The notes under the pieces were generated by a model. That model ran no database searches. It saw only the letters and a list, made by a program, of their open reading frames with translations, and was not told the origin of the DNA. This document shows, piece by piece, positions 38,452 through 48,077 of a stretch of DNA of 64,000 nt. Made by a program: the position numbers and the translations under genes. Position 1 is the stretch's first letter, and the number at the start of each line of letters is the position of its first letter. This DNA comes from Candidatus Kuenenia stuttgartensis. GTDB taxonomy: Bacteria > Planctomycetota > Planctomycetia > Planctomycetales > Planctomycetaceae. The stretch covers positions 1 to 64,000 of the forward strand of contig CAMAVB010000005.1 of NCBI GenBank assembly GCA_945861465.1, given 5' to 3'.

Positions 38452-38946
38452 CGGACAAAATGCTCGGTCACTCCCCATCCTCGCAACCAACGTCACGAGC
38501 AGGCGCAGAAAGAGAAGGGCCGCGAATTATCACCGGAGTCTACCCGGATGTTCTTTATTCGAGATGCGTCGTCGTAATTGAAACTTCCGGCAGAATTCCA
38601 GCCAATTGAAGTCATCCAATCGAGCATGCCAAAAATGGCGGCGCGAACGCTGACCTGCGATTCCGGACCAAAGGTCCAGTCGTTTTGATAGCTATTTCCT
38701 GGGCCGACGCTAATCGCTTTGGCCCAGGCTATCTGAATGGCTGGGCCTTTGGCGCGGGAGACTCCGATCGCTCCGACTTCCATGCCTTCGCGGACCAGCG
38801 CGTTCTCATGCAACCGATATCAGGCCCGTTTTCTCTTAACGCGGGCTTTGCCCGCAACGCATTTTTGCCCGTCACTCCCTGGCGGGGATACTCGCGTCGG
38901 AGACACGAGCAACAATGAGGCGACGGTGCGCGCATCAAACAACGTA

Positions 38947-39047
38947 AGGACTGAGACAGAAATAAGTGGGGCACGATTCCATCGTGCCGAGCACGTTAAA
39001 AACGTGCTCCACGTCCGGAAGACGACAGTTATTTCTGCGCCGGTCCT
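38947..39047 (+). repeat. 101-bp double-hairpin element, copy E
   Basis: TAAGGACTGAGACAGAAATAAGTGGGGCACGATTCCATCGTGCCGAGCACGTTAAAAACGTGCTCCACGTCCGGAAGACGACAGTTATTTCTGCGCCGGTCCTAA. Confidence 0.95.
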
Positions 39048-39097
39048 AAGACTCTAAACGGTTCTACGAACCTTTAAGAAGAAGTACGGCGGATTGA

Positions 39098-41653
39098 TCA
39101 CGGCAGTGTGCCAAGATGTGTCTCGAAGAATTTCAGCCGACGACGGGACCCCCAGGGCGTTTCACAGGATCCGTGACCGGCACCGGGGACGACGACGAGG
39201 TCGAATTCTTTTCCGGCATCCACCAGGCGTTTTGCAACCTGCATCGTCGTCGCCGGATCGACGTTGCGATCCAGTTCGCCAACGACCAGCATGAGGTGTC
39301 CCTGAAGTTGCCCGGCGTGTTCCATGTTGGAATTGTCTGCGTAGACGTCTCCTTCCGGGACGCCCATCCATTGTTCGTTCCACCAGATTTTGTCCATACG
39401 GTTGTCGTGACAGCCACAGTCAGCGACGGCGACTTTGTAAAAGTCACCGTGCCACACTAAGGCTCCCATCGCGTTCTGACCGCCCGCCGAACCGCCGTAA
39501 ATGCCGACCCGAGTCAGATCCATCTGCGGGATTTTTTCTTTCGCGGCCTTCATCCACGCAATGCGATCCGGAAATCCGGCGTCTTTCAGGTTCTTGAAAC
39601 ACACGTCATGAAAGGCTTTGGAACGCCATGCCGTTCCCATCCCATCGATCTGCACGACGATAAAACCCCGATCTGCAATCGCGTGCTGATGCCCGAAACT
39701 CGCACGAAACTCTTTCGGAACATGATGATCGTGCGGCCCGGCATAGATGTACTCAATCACAGCATATGACCGTGACGGATCAAAATCTTTCGGACGATGA
39801 ATAATCCCCCAGATATCGGTCGTCCCGTCTCGCCCCTTGGCCACGAATCGTTCCGGCAACTCGCCGCGCGCTGCAATGATTTCACTCGCATCGGCAGCTT
39901 CCAGCCTGCATACCAGTGCGCCGTCTTCGGCAGACCGCAGTTCCGTGACGGGCGGCAGATCTATGCGGGAATAGCGATCGATCAGCCATCGCTTATCCGG
40001 TGACCATTCAATCGCGTGCGTTCCATCGCCACTCGTGAGCTGGACGAATCCGCTGCCATCCAGATTGACTCGACAAAAATGTTCGTGATATGGGTCCTGT
40101 CCGGCGTTGAGCCCCACGGCAAAGAACCAGACCTGCCCCGACTCTTCATCAATGTGTTCAATCCGCCGCACGTTCCAGTCACCGGAAGTGACAGCATTAA
40201 GAAGTGTGCCGGAAGCGGTATCATATCGGTAAAGATGATTCCAGCCGGTTCGTTCACTCGCCCACAGCAGTCTGTCATCCTTCAGCCATCTCAGTTCCAT
40301 CTTGCCATCCGAAGAATAGTGAATAAACGTGTCACTGGATTCATCGACGATCGCCCGCACATCGCCCGTCGCGGTCGTGACTTCCAGCACGCGCATGCGC
40401 TGATGACCGCGTTCGTTGTAGAGCAGCCAGAATCGTGTCCCATCGTCGCTCCAGCGTTGAAATTCGAGCGACCACGGATTGGGAAACAGGTCGTTCGCAA
40501 TCGGGATTTCCTTTCCACTCGTGACGTCAAACAACCGGGGCTTTGAGACCGGAATCGCGTCGCCCGGTTTCAGATACGGATACGATTGCAGCTTCGGCTG
40601 AACCTGATCGGAAGGCGACGATTCGACGTAGTAAACACGTCTCTCGTCTACGGTCGTGGTCTGAAAAGCCAGCAGCGTGCGTGAATCCGGAGACCACACA
40701 ACATCGGGCACGTTGTCCGGATAATCGGGCTTGTCATACGCCATACCGATCGCGCGTTCGCGAGATGCGTCGCGACGCATGGTGTGCGTCGCATCGGCGT
40801 CTGTCGTGAGCGGCGTTTCGGTATTGTCCGACAAAGTCCGCAGCCACAGATTCTGATCCCGGACGAAGGCTTCAGTCAGACCATCCGGCGACTTTGATAC
40901 TGGAATGGCGTCGGCGGACTCGCGTCGCCTACGCCGTCTCGGAGCATCACTCCTGCGAACATTGGCGATCGATTTGTCGTCCAGAGTCACATTCATCCCG
41001 CCCGAAACGGCCCGAATGCTGCCAATCTCGTCACCGTTCGCATGTTTGAACAACCAGACATGTCCGCCAAATGTGTGTTGCCGATGAGTCTGTCCAGGTT
41101 CGATCGTGCCGTAGCCTCGCTGATTTCGATTTGCATCCACCCAGAACAAAGAAACTACGGTCGGCAGATTGTTGCTGACGACGATCTCCGTTTCGTCGGT
41201 GGAATCTTTGGACGGTTCCGCAGGCAGCTCCAACTGCGTGCCACCTCCAGTTGTCGTTGCCTCCACTCGCGTCAGCTCTCCGCTCGTCGGATCAAGCTGA
41301 AATCGCCCCTCACGTCCGGACAACACGACGAACGCTGAGTCCTGTGAAAACTCCAGCTTGTCAATCGGCAAGGCGATGGCCGAAACCGGCTTCTCCAGCA
41401 ACTCCGTCAGTTTCGTCGCGACGACAGCATGGTCAAACGCCGCCGAACGCGACCCAGCCATGGCATCCACGACGACGAACTCTCTGCCCCCGTCTTTCTG
41501 GTCCACGCGATACCAGAATTTCTGGTCATTCGAAAACCATTGCGGCTCCACACGATCCCTATAAACCTTCGGCTGAGCCGCGGCGACCGCAAAGCCAAAC
41601 AGCACAAATCCCACAATCAAAATGCATCGCAGCATGAAAACTCTTTCATTCAT
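39098..41653 (-). CDS. S9 family peptidase (DPP IV-like), secreted
   Basis: C-terminal VGIYGGSAGGQNAMGALVWHGDFYKVAVADCGCHDN (GxSxGG) and VVVPGAGHGS; N-terminal beta-propeller DVVWSPDSRTLLAFQTT. ATG 41653 (MNERVFMLRCILIVGFVLFGFAVAAAQ) preferred over 41881. Confidence 0.92.
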   Translation of the reverse strand: MNERVFMLRCILIVGFVLFGFAVAAAQPKVYRDRVEPQWFSNDQKFWYRVDQKDGGREFVVVDAMAGSRSAAFDHAVVATKLTELLEKPVSAIALPIDKLEFSQDSAFVVLSGREGRFQLDPTSGELTRVEATTTGGGTQLELPAEPSKDSTDETEIVVSNNLPTVVSLFWVDANRNQRGYGTIEPGQTHRQHTFGGHVWLFKHANGDEIGSIRAVSGGMNVTLDDKSIANVRRSDAPRRRRRRESADAIPVSKSPDGLTEAFVRDQNLWLRTLSDNTETPLTTDADATHTMRRDASRERAIGMAYDKPDYPDNVPDVVWSPDSRTLLAFQTTTVDERRVYYVESSPSDQVQPKLQSYPYLKPGDAIPVSKPRLFDVTSGKEIPIANDLFPNPWSLEFQRWSDDGTRFWLLYNERGHQRMRVLEVTTATGDVRAIVDESSDTFIHYSSDGKMELRWLKDDRLLWASERTGWNHLYRYDTASGTLLNAVTSGDWNVRRIEHIDEESGQVWFFAVGLNAGQDPYHEHFCRVNLDGSGFVQLTSGDGTHAIEWSPDKRWLIDRYSRIDLPPVTELRSAEDGALVCRLEAADASEIIAARGELPERFVAKGRDGTTDIWGIIHRPKDFDPSRSYAVIEYIYAGPHDHHVPKEFRASFGHQHAIADRGFIVVQIDGMGTAWRSKAFHDVCFKNLKDAGFPDRIAWMKAAKEKIPQMDLTRVGIYGGSAGGQNAMGALVWHGDFYKVAVADCGCHDNRMDKIWWNEQWMGVPEGDVYADNSNMEHAGQLQGHLMLVVGELDRNVDPATTMQVAKRLVDAGKEFDLVVVPGAGHGSCETPWGSRRRLKFFETHLGTLP

Positions 41654-41700
41654 GAACCGATCACAGACATCATCGCTCGGATTGTGCGTGTAGTTTCCCG

Positions 41701-41835
41701 GTGAGTTCGTGTCAAGGATGTGAGCGATCCGGTCACGGCGGGCCAGTACGTGAATTCGTAGGGTGGGACCAGCGGAGCGCAGGCCCACCAGATCGGCTAA
41801 ATGGTGGGCCGGCGCTGTCGCTTGTCCCACCCTAC
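41701..41835 (+). repeat. 135-bp direct repeat, copy 1, containing GTAGGGTGGGACCAGCG...CGCTGTCGCTTGTCCCACCCTAC
   Basis: Nearly identical to 43595-43729 in the same orientation. Confidence 0.92.
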
Positions 41836-42255
41836 TGACTTCGCCACACATTTTTACTATCCTGCGATTGAGACACGTCAAGTTGCTTGCTCGTGCGCTC
41901 TGGCTTCATTCGGTTGACCCCATTCGTTTGTCCAACTCCACGCAACCCGGCTCGCTTAACCGCGTGCCCAGCGTGCCGCGATTGGTCGATTTGAAATTTG
42001 AAATTTGAAATTTGAAATAAAAAGCGAGGGGCGTTGCCCACGCGGTTAATCGAATGTGCCATCCTCAACCCCGCGCGTTATTGTGTTCGCCACAAGAATA
42101 CCGGCCATTTATCCTCTGTTGACTCGCAATCGTCTCTTGCAAAATGGTCATGAAATACACAGACGGATTCGCACTGAAGCATGGCTCCGCAATTCTGCGG
42201 AAATCTGGAGTTCTGTCTGTGGGAATTGATTGTGGAAGAGTGTTGCCTGCCCGAC

Positions 42256-42888
42256 ATGAATCAGATCGACTTTTGTGGAGTGCTTCGCGAAGCCTGGATC
42301 GACTTTGCTGAAGAACTGAAGCGCGTACCTCTCTCGCATTTCAATGAAAGCGTCTTTCGGTACATATTCGTTCGCAGGATGCTTCAAAAGCATCCAGAGG
42401 TTGGATGTGACACCGAATGGCATCGAATCGACCTGCTCTTTGTTGACAGTACAGGGCCGTCATTCGTGGAATTCAAGTTTTACGTGCGTAACCACGTCGT
42501 TGACCTGCAGGGAAAGACGCGCCACGTAAAGGGACGCGCTGGGAAAAAGAACTTCAAAGAATTTTGCGACTGCATCAACAAGCTCGTATCGATTGACGAA
42601 CAGAAATGGCGAAAGTCAGAAATTGGTGGCTTCAGCCGCAGATATCTAGTCCTGACATACGCTGACGCGGATGATGTATATGGACCAAACTCATACGGAT
42701 TTTGGTATGATGAATTGGAGCTGTGGAAAGGACTTCCGGACCGAGTGAGAATAACGAAATTGTTGACACTTGAAGGTGTAAAATGTTGCAAATCCACTGC
42801 TAGCCTGAAGTGTTCGGCGTTCGAGATATCGAATCAGACTCCTGGACAAGAAGCGAATTCAAAATACACTCCGCGCGGTAGGCAATGA
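42256..42888 (+). CDS. Hypothetical protein with PD-(D/E)xK-like nuclease motif
   Basis: HRIDLLFVDSTGPSFVEFKFYVRNHV fits D-x(n)-E-x-K; ORF 42181-42888, start at 42181 or 42256. Confidence 0.7.
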   Translation: MNQIDFCGVLREAWIDFAEELKRVPLSHFNESVFRYIFVRRMLQKHPEVGCDTEWHRIDLLFVDSTGPSFVEFKFYVRNHVVDLQGKTRHVKGRAGKKNFKEFCDCINKLVSIDEQKWRKSEIGGFSRRYLVLTYADADDVYGPNSYGFWYDELELWKGLPDRVRITKLLTLEGVKCCKSTASLKCSAFEISNQTPGQEANSKYTPRGRQ

Positions 42889-42985
42889 GTCCGGCGAGCG
42901 GAGCGGCGTGAGCCCTCCGGTACCTCGTTTTTCTACCGGCAAGCTGACGCATGCGGCTCGCCAATTCTCTCATGCATGACCGCTG

Positions 42986-43381
42986 TTGATCGGTAATGAA
43001 ATGAATCCTCCCAACGATCCGAATACCGAAAAACGCACCCGTTCATTTCAAGTCAGACTTCGTTCGATTTTGACTACCGTTTCACTTTCAGCAGCAGCCA
43101 TCGCTTTGGTCACATTCAACTCCGTGTCATATCTGTATTCGCGGTCGGTGGAGTCTCATGTGCGGCGAAACTGGACGGGCGTGCGTCCGTGGTTGTGGCC
43201 TGAAGACGTGTTAGGTTTGTTTGTGCTGGCCTGGGGACTTGTGCTTGTCACGAGTGTCGTTGCTATGTTCCGGCTCCGCAATCGCAGCCTCAAATTCCAG
43301 AGTGGAATTTTCGCTGCGGTGGCACTCGTCGCGATCGTTGTCAATGCGATTTTATGCATGGGAGAGGCGTTCAATTTCTAG
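42986..43381 (+). CDS. Hypothetical membrane protein
   Basis: 131 aa with three hydrophobic segments (ILTTVSLSAAAIALVTF, VLGLFVLAWGLVLVTSVVAMF, SGIFAAVALVAIVVNAILC). Confidence 0.65.
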   Translation: MIGNEMNPPNDPNTEKRTRSFQVRLRSILTTVSLSAAAIALVTFNSVSYLYSRSVESHVRRNWTGVRPWLWPEDVLGLFVLAWGLVLVTSVVAMFRLRNRSLKFQSGIFAAVALVAIVVNAILCMGEAFNF

Positions 43382-43389
43382 TGCTCGGT

Positions 43390-43485
43390 CAAGACTTGAT
43401 TTTGTGGTACGCCGGACCAAGCGGAGCGCAGTTCCGGCAATTGGCCGACCTGCCGGAACGGCGCTGCGCTTGGCCCGGCCTACAT
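43390..43485 (+). repeat. Dispersed inverted repeat, copy 2 (see 9465)
   Basis: AAGACTTGATTTTGTGGTACGCCGGACCAAGCGGAGCGCAGTTCCGGCAATTGGCCGACCTGCCGGAACGGCGCTGCGCTTGGCCCGGCC. Confidence 0.8.
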
Positions 43486-43594
43486 CCTCGAGACCTCATC
43501 CGCCTCGTGCGGATGGTGAATCAGATGGATGGCTAAACACGCCTCGTTTCAGCACGGCACAAGACCCCATCCGTCTTGCGTGGGTGTGTTTTTT

Positions 43595-43729
43595 GTGAGT
43601 TCGTGTCAAGGATGTGAGCGATACGGTCACGGCTGGCCAGATTGTGAATTCGTAGGGTGGGACCAGCGGAGCGCAGGCCCACCACATCGGACAAATGGTG
43701 GGCCGGCGCTGTCGCTTGTCCCACCCTAC
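43595..43729 (+). repeat. 135-bp direct repeat, copy 2
   Basis: See 41701-41835. Confidence 0.92.
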
Positions 43730-43754
43730 GTCAACGTAAGCATTCCATTCGTGT

Positions 43755-45701
43755 CTATTTGTTCGACTCACGATCAAACCGATAGATCCCTTTTCCGTCA
43801 ACAGTTTCGAGCATGTAATACACATCACCGGCTTCGTCCTCTCCGAACGCAAGTACCGGAAATCCGGTGGTGGCAATGCCCATGTTGCTGGTGACCTTGC
43901 TGCTGGCCTCGTCATACTTCAGAGCCCAGATCTTGCCGCTGATGAAGTCGGCGTACAAGTACAAGCCGTCCAGCTCGGGCAGCCGCGAGCCGCGGTAGAC
44001 GAATCCACCAGTGATCGACTTGCCAAGCTGATGGTCGTATTCCCAGATTGGTGCGAGCGGTGGATCAGCCGGTTCGAATGATTTGTTGTTGAAGAGATAC
44101 GATGCCTCGCGAATGCTCCAGCCGTAGTTGCCGCCCGGTTTCACAATGTTGATTTCCTCCCAGAAATCCTGCCCGACGTCAGCGGCCCAAAGTTCACCTG
44201 TCTTTCGATCGACGCTCAGTCGCCAGATATTACGAAAACCGTAAGCGTAGATTTCGGGCTGAGCACCCTCCCGCTGCAGGAACGGGTTGTCCGCCGGAAT
44301 GGCGTAGTTCTTATCGTCCTGATGGTGATCAACGTCAATGCGAAGCAGAGAGCCCATCCATGTTTTCAGGTTCTGGCCATGACCCAGCGGATCGTTGCGG
44401 CCTCCGCCGTCGCCGAGTGCAATGTAGAGGTAGCCGTCGTGCCCGAACGCAATCGAACCACCGTTGTGGTTTGAAAACGGCTGAGGAATTTTCATGACGA
44501 TCTGTTCGCTGGCCGGGTCAGCTCGATTCGGATCGTTTGCCGAAACGTTGAAACGCGACACGATCGACGTGCGTGGTTCCGCCGACGAACTGTAGTACAC
44601 ATAAAACTGGCCGTTCTCTTTGTAGTCGGGATGAAATGCGAACCCCAGCAGGCCCTCTTCATTGTCCTTGGCAAAGTCCTGGACCCGATCACGGATATCC
44701 ATGAACAATGTCGCCAACTGAGCGTGCGGATCGTTCGGGAAGACGTAGATCGTACCTCGCTGCGTGGCCACAAAGTTGCGGTTGCTGCCATCGCCTGCAT
44801 GAGTCAATACAAGCGGCCTGAGAGTCGTGAGTCTGCCGTTTTCATCAGCACCTTCAAAACCTTCCCATGTCAAATCAGGAAACGCGACGACACCCTTCAG
44901 AGGCAACTGGCCATCCACCGGATCGGCGACTCCGCCATCTTTAGACAGCACTCGAATTTTGATATTCCGAAATGACACCGGATTGCCATGGTCCTGCAAA
45001 CAGATGTGCCCTTTCGTGGCCTTGCCGAACTGAGGAAAGGCGGCAAATTTGCTGGCGGCAACTCGCTGATTCCATTCGTCGTCTCCTTTCATGAAGTAGA
45101 AATAGCTGACGCCATTGATCGCGACTTCACATTGTCGAGGCGAGATTCGCAGGTAGACGAGGTTCCATTCCCCGACCGGACGAGTGGCATCGTCCATGTC
45201 ACTGCCTTTGAATCCGACCTGGTTTTCAAATTGCGTCGCCCAGGCAGGTTTGACGGGTTTGTAGAGTTGATATAACCAGCCGGATTCTTGCGGATCGCGG
45301 CCATCCACATTGTCCTGAATCTGGACCTCTGGTCCGCTATGCCAGGGCTGTGGCTGATCTTCGGTCACATGAAACATGATGCCGCTGTTGCCGCCTTTGG
45401 AGATCCGGTATTCCAGCGACAGTTCAAAGTTTTCGTACTCGTCCGTGGTGACAATATCACCAGCTGCCTTGCTGACGCGGTCGAGCACACCGTCCTTCAC
45501 GGCCCAGCCGTCGCTCATTTTGTCCGCACGATAGTTCCGCCAGCCGTTGGTAGTTTTGCCGTCGAACAACAGTTTCCAGCCGCCGCGTTTTTCCGCTTCG
45601 CTCAGGCTGGTGAGCGCCTCGTCAGCGAAGCAGACCGCGCCAGACCTCAGGATCAGGATTGATGGGACAAGGAGCAGGACGAGTCGCGAGGAAAGTTTCA
45701 T
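43755..45701 (-). CDS. DUF1080 (3-keto-disaccharide hydrolase-like) domain fused to PQQ-dependent sugar dehydrogenase domain
   Basis: GWKLLFDGKTTNGWRNYRADKMSDGWAVKDGVL...GGNSGIMFHV (DUF1080), then EGLLGFAFHPDYKENGQFYVYYS, IALGDGGGRNDPLGHGQNLKTWMGSLLRIDVD (GDH family). Start 45701. Confidence 0.93.
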   Translation of the reverse strand: MKLSSRLVLLLVPSILILRSGAVCFADEALTSLSEAEKRGGWKLLFDGKTTNGWRNYRADKMSDGWAVKDGVLDRVSKAAGDIVTTDEYENFELSLEYRISKGGNSGIMFHVTEDQPQPWHSGPEVQIQDNVDGRDPQESGWLYQLYKPVKPAWATQFENQVGFKGSDMDDATRPVGEWNLVYLRISPRQCEVAINGVSYFYFMKGDDEWNQRVAASKFAAFPQFGKATKGHICLQDHGNPVSFRNIKIRVLSKDGGVADPVDGQLPLKGVVAFPDLTWEGFEGADENGRLTTLRPLVLTHAGDGSNRNFVATQRGTIYVFPNDPHAQLATLFMDIRDRVQDFAKDNEEGLLGFAFHPDYKENGQFYVYYSSSAEPRTSIVSRFNVSANDPNRADPASEQIVMKIPQPFSNHNGGSIAFGHDGYLYIALGDGGGRNDPLGHGQNLKTWMGSLLRIDVDHHQDDKNYAIPADNPFLQREGAQPEIYAYGFRNIWRLSVDRKTGELWAADVGQDFWEEINIVKPGGNYGWSIREASYLFNNKSFEPADPPLAPIWEYDHQLGKSITGGFVYRGSRLPELDGLYLYADFISGKIWALKYDEASSKVTSNMGIATTGFPVLAFGEDEAGDVYYMLETVDGKGIYRFDRESNK

Positions 45702-45759
45702 CGGTTGTACTTTGCGTGGCAGGTGGATTGTCGTTTTATACTCTTGGGTCGGCATTTTC

Positions 45760-45823
45760 GTTTAACGGCGAGCCGCAGGCGCAGGCGAAACCTGTCAACG
45801 ACGCCTGCGGCTTGCCGTTAAGC
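45760..45823. repeat. Inverted repeat TTTAACGGCGAGCCGCAGGCG...CGCCTGCGGCTTGCCGTTAA, copy 2 (see 28839)
   Basis: Long palindromic arms. Confidence 0.85.
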
Positions 45824-45982
45824 GATTAGGACAGCAGTGCCCAAGTGTGTGTGCGGGAGACCAAGATCAACTGCGGGGGAATCGCGATGGACGGCATCAT
45901 TGTAGTCAGACGTCGCTTGATTGTCGTCTCTCCGCGAAGTCGATGGCGCAGTTTCATGTAGGTCACCAGGAATGCGATTCCT

Positions 45983-46113
45983 GTACCTTGGACATTCATG
46001 TCCGAGAAACTCGCCAGACACCGCCGCATTGTCGAGCGGCTGTCACGGCACAGTAAACTTCGCTTCGGCAGTGTTTCTTGGCCATGCGACGGACATGAAT
46101 GTCCATCCTACGT
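45983..46113 (+). repeat. Composite hairpin element: GTACCTTGGACATTCATGTCCGAG ... GACGGACATGAATGTCCATCCTACG
   Basis: Same motif pair and spacing as 2778-2907. Confidence 0.75.
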
Positions 46114-46262
46114 GGGATTATTTCGCCATCGCACCGAAAACCTGACACATCTGCAACAACTCGTTGCAAAATGCTGGCTGACGAGTACGATTCGATTGTG
46201 TGTGCAAACCGCACACTTTGTGCATGGCATTGAGCCCAAGAGTTACGCCCAGGGAAGAATTG

Positions 46263-48071
46263 ATGAGCCTGAATCACGTCGAACGAATTGCTGAGTTTCT
46301 GCCAAAAATCGTGGCATCAGACCCCAGCAGCAGCCACGCTGGCACCACGCCTGGCAGTTTCGCCCGCGCGCCGAAAATCGCCGCAGGAAGGCGGGGCGCA
46401 TTGACGTATTCGTCTCCGGACACGCCCGGAATGCCGGTCCCTTCGAACAAAACGGCATGGGATTTTATGCCCGCCGACTGGACGTTGCGGGCAGGCTTCG
46501 AAGACAACTATGAGCATGCCGACGCTTGGCAGGCTCCGGCGGGCTTTGAAGCATGTACGCAGCTTGAGTTCGCTCGACTGGGCATGACAACACCAGAAAT
46601 GTACCGTGTGTCCGAACGAGAACAGCACTTGACGGCGGAACAGATCCGGGACGAAGTCGCCGCCGGGCGTATGGTGATCCCGGCCAACAAGCAGCATCTT
46701 AAGTATCAACTGGAACCGATGTGCATTGGCCGTGCGTCGCGAACCAAGATCAACGCCAACATGGGGGCATCACCGGTCTCATCGGGGACTGATGAGGAGG
46801 TTGAAAAACTTCAGTGGGCTGAACGCTGGGGCGCGGATACGGTGATGGATCTTTCCACCGGCGGCGATCTGGATGCGTGTCGCGATGCCATCGTGCGGAA
46901 CAGTACCGTTCCGATTGGCACGGTCCCCATCTATTCAATGATCATCGGTCGGCGGATTGAAAGCCTGACCATGGAAATGGTGCTTGAGACACTGGAGCAT
47001 CAGGCGCGTCAGGGGGTTGACTATTTCACAATTCATGCGGGCGTCCTGCACGAACATCTGCAATACGTGCGCGATCGCCTGATCGGCATCGTCAGCCGTG
47101 GTGGCTCGCTACTGGCAAAGTGGATGATTCATCATGACAAACAGAACCTGATGTATTCGCATTGGGAAGACATCTGTGACGTCATGCGTCGGCATGATGT
47201 GACGTTCAGTATCGGCGACGGACTGCGTCCGGGTGGACTTGCCGATGCAACCGATGTGGCACAATTAGCGGAACTGTCTACGCTGGGAGAACTGACCGAA
47301 CGCGCGTGGCGAAAAGGTGTGCAGGTCATGGTCGAAGGACCGGGGCATGTGCCGCTCGATCAGATCGAATTCAATATGAAGCTGCAGCGAACGCTGTGTC
47401 ACGGGGCACCATTTTACGTGCTTGGGCCGCTGGTGACGGACATGTTTCCGGGCTACGACCATATCACCAGCTGCATCGGTGCCACAAATGCCGCGTGGCA
47501 TGGAGCCAGCATGCTGTGCTACGTGACGCCGAAGGAACATCTGGGCCTGCCGAAGAAAGACGACGTCAAGCAGGGTTGCGTAGCCTACAAAATCGCGGCA
47601 CACGCAGCCGACGTGGCACTGGGAATTCCAGGGACGCGCGATCGCGATGATGAACTTACCAAAGCCCGCGCGGCGCTCAACTGGCAGAAGCATTTTGACC
47701 TGAGCTTCGACCCCGATACGGCTCGTGCGTATCACGATGAAGATCTGGACGTTGATACCGACTTCTGTGCGATGTGCGGTCATGACTGGTGCAGCGTCCG
47801 AATCAGCAAGGAAATTCAGGAATTTGCCAGCGGCAAGGCGAAAGAATTCGAATGGGAAAAGGCCAGAGTCACCGCCGCATTGACAGCCGAGCAGCAGGAG
47901 ATTCTGGAGAAACGCGGCGTCTTGTCGCCGGATGAAATTCATCGACTGGCCAGCAAGACAAAGAAATCGGTCGGTGCCGATGACGGCAAAGGCAACTGCC
48001 ACAGCGACTACGTTGATGCCGATGAAGCGAAGAATATCCAGGTCGTGCAACTTGGAACTCCGGCGGATTGA
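46263..48071 (+). CDS. thiC: Phosphomethylpyrimidine synthase
   Basis: [63 protein letters not shown]-terminal [20 protein letters not shown] cysteine cluster; start 46263. Confidence 0.98.
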   Translation: MSLNHVERIAEFLPKIVASDPSSSHAGTTPGSFARAPKIAAGRRGALTYSSPDTPGMPVPSNKTAWDFMPADWTLRAGFEDNYEHADAWQAPAGFEACTQLEFARLGMTTPEMYRVSEREQHLTAEQIRDEVAAGRMVIPANKQHLKYQLEPMCIGRASRTKINANMGASPVSSGTDEEVEKLQWAERWGADTVMDLSTGGDLDACRDAIVRNSTVPIGTVPIYSMIIGRRIESLTMEMVLETLEHQARQGVDYFTIHAGVLHEHLQYVRDRLIGIVSRGGSLLAKWMIHHDKQNLMYSHWEDICDVMRRHDVTFSIGDGLRPGGLADATDVAQLAELSTLGELTERAWRKGVQVMVEGPGHVPLDQIEFNMKLQRTLCHGAPFYVLGPLVTDMFPGYDHITSCIGATNAAWHGASMLCYVTPKEHLGLPKKDDVKQGCVAYKIAAHAADVALGIPGTRDRDDELTKARAALNWQKHFDLSFDPDTARAYHDEDLDVDTDFCAMCGHDWCSVRISKEIQEFASGKAKEFEWEKARVTAALTAEQQEILEKRGVLSPDEIHRLASKTKKSVGADDGKGNCHSDYVDADEAKNIQVVQLGTPAD

Positions 48072-48077
48072 GGCATC

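Noticed and set aside
38493-38813. 106-aa minus-strand ORF
   Set aside because: Some protein-like segments (AAIFGMLDWMTSIGWNSAGSFNYDD) but no known domain and no clear start; could be a gene remnant, too weak to call.
41990-42018. TTTGAAATT tandem stretch (also near 4590)
   Set aside because: Short simple repeat common at gene ends; no supporting structure beyond a weak AT-rich palindrome.
46113-46262. TPP riboswitch upstream of thiC
   Set aside because: Looked for the CTGAGA and ACCTGATCTGG-type conserved elements; only an isolated ACCTGACACATCTG was found, without the rest of the motif.
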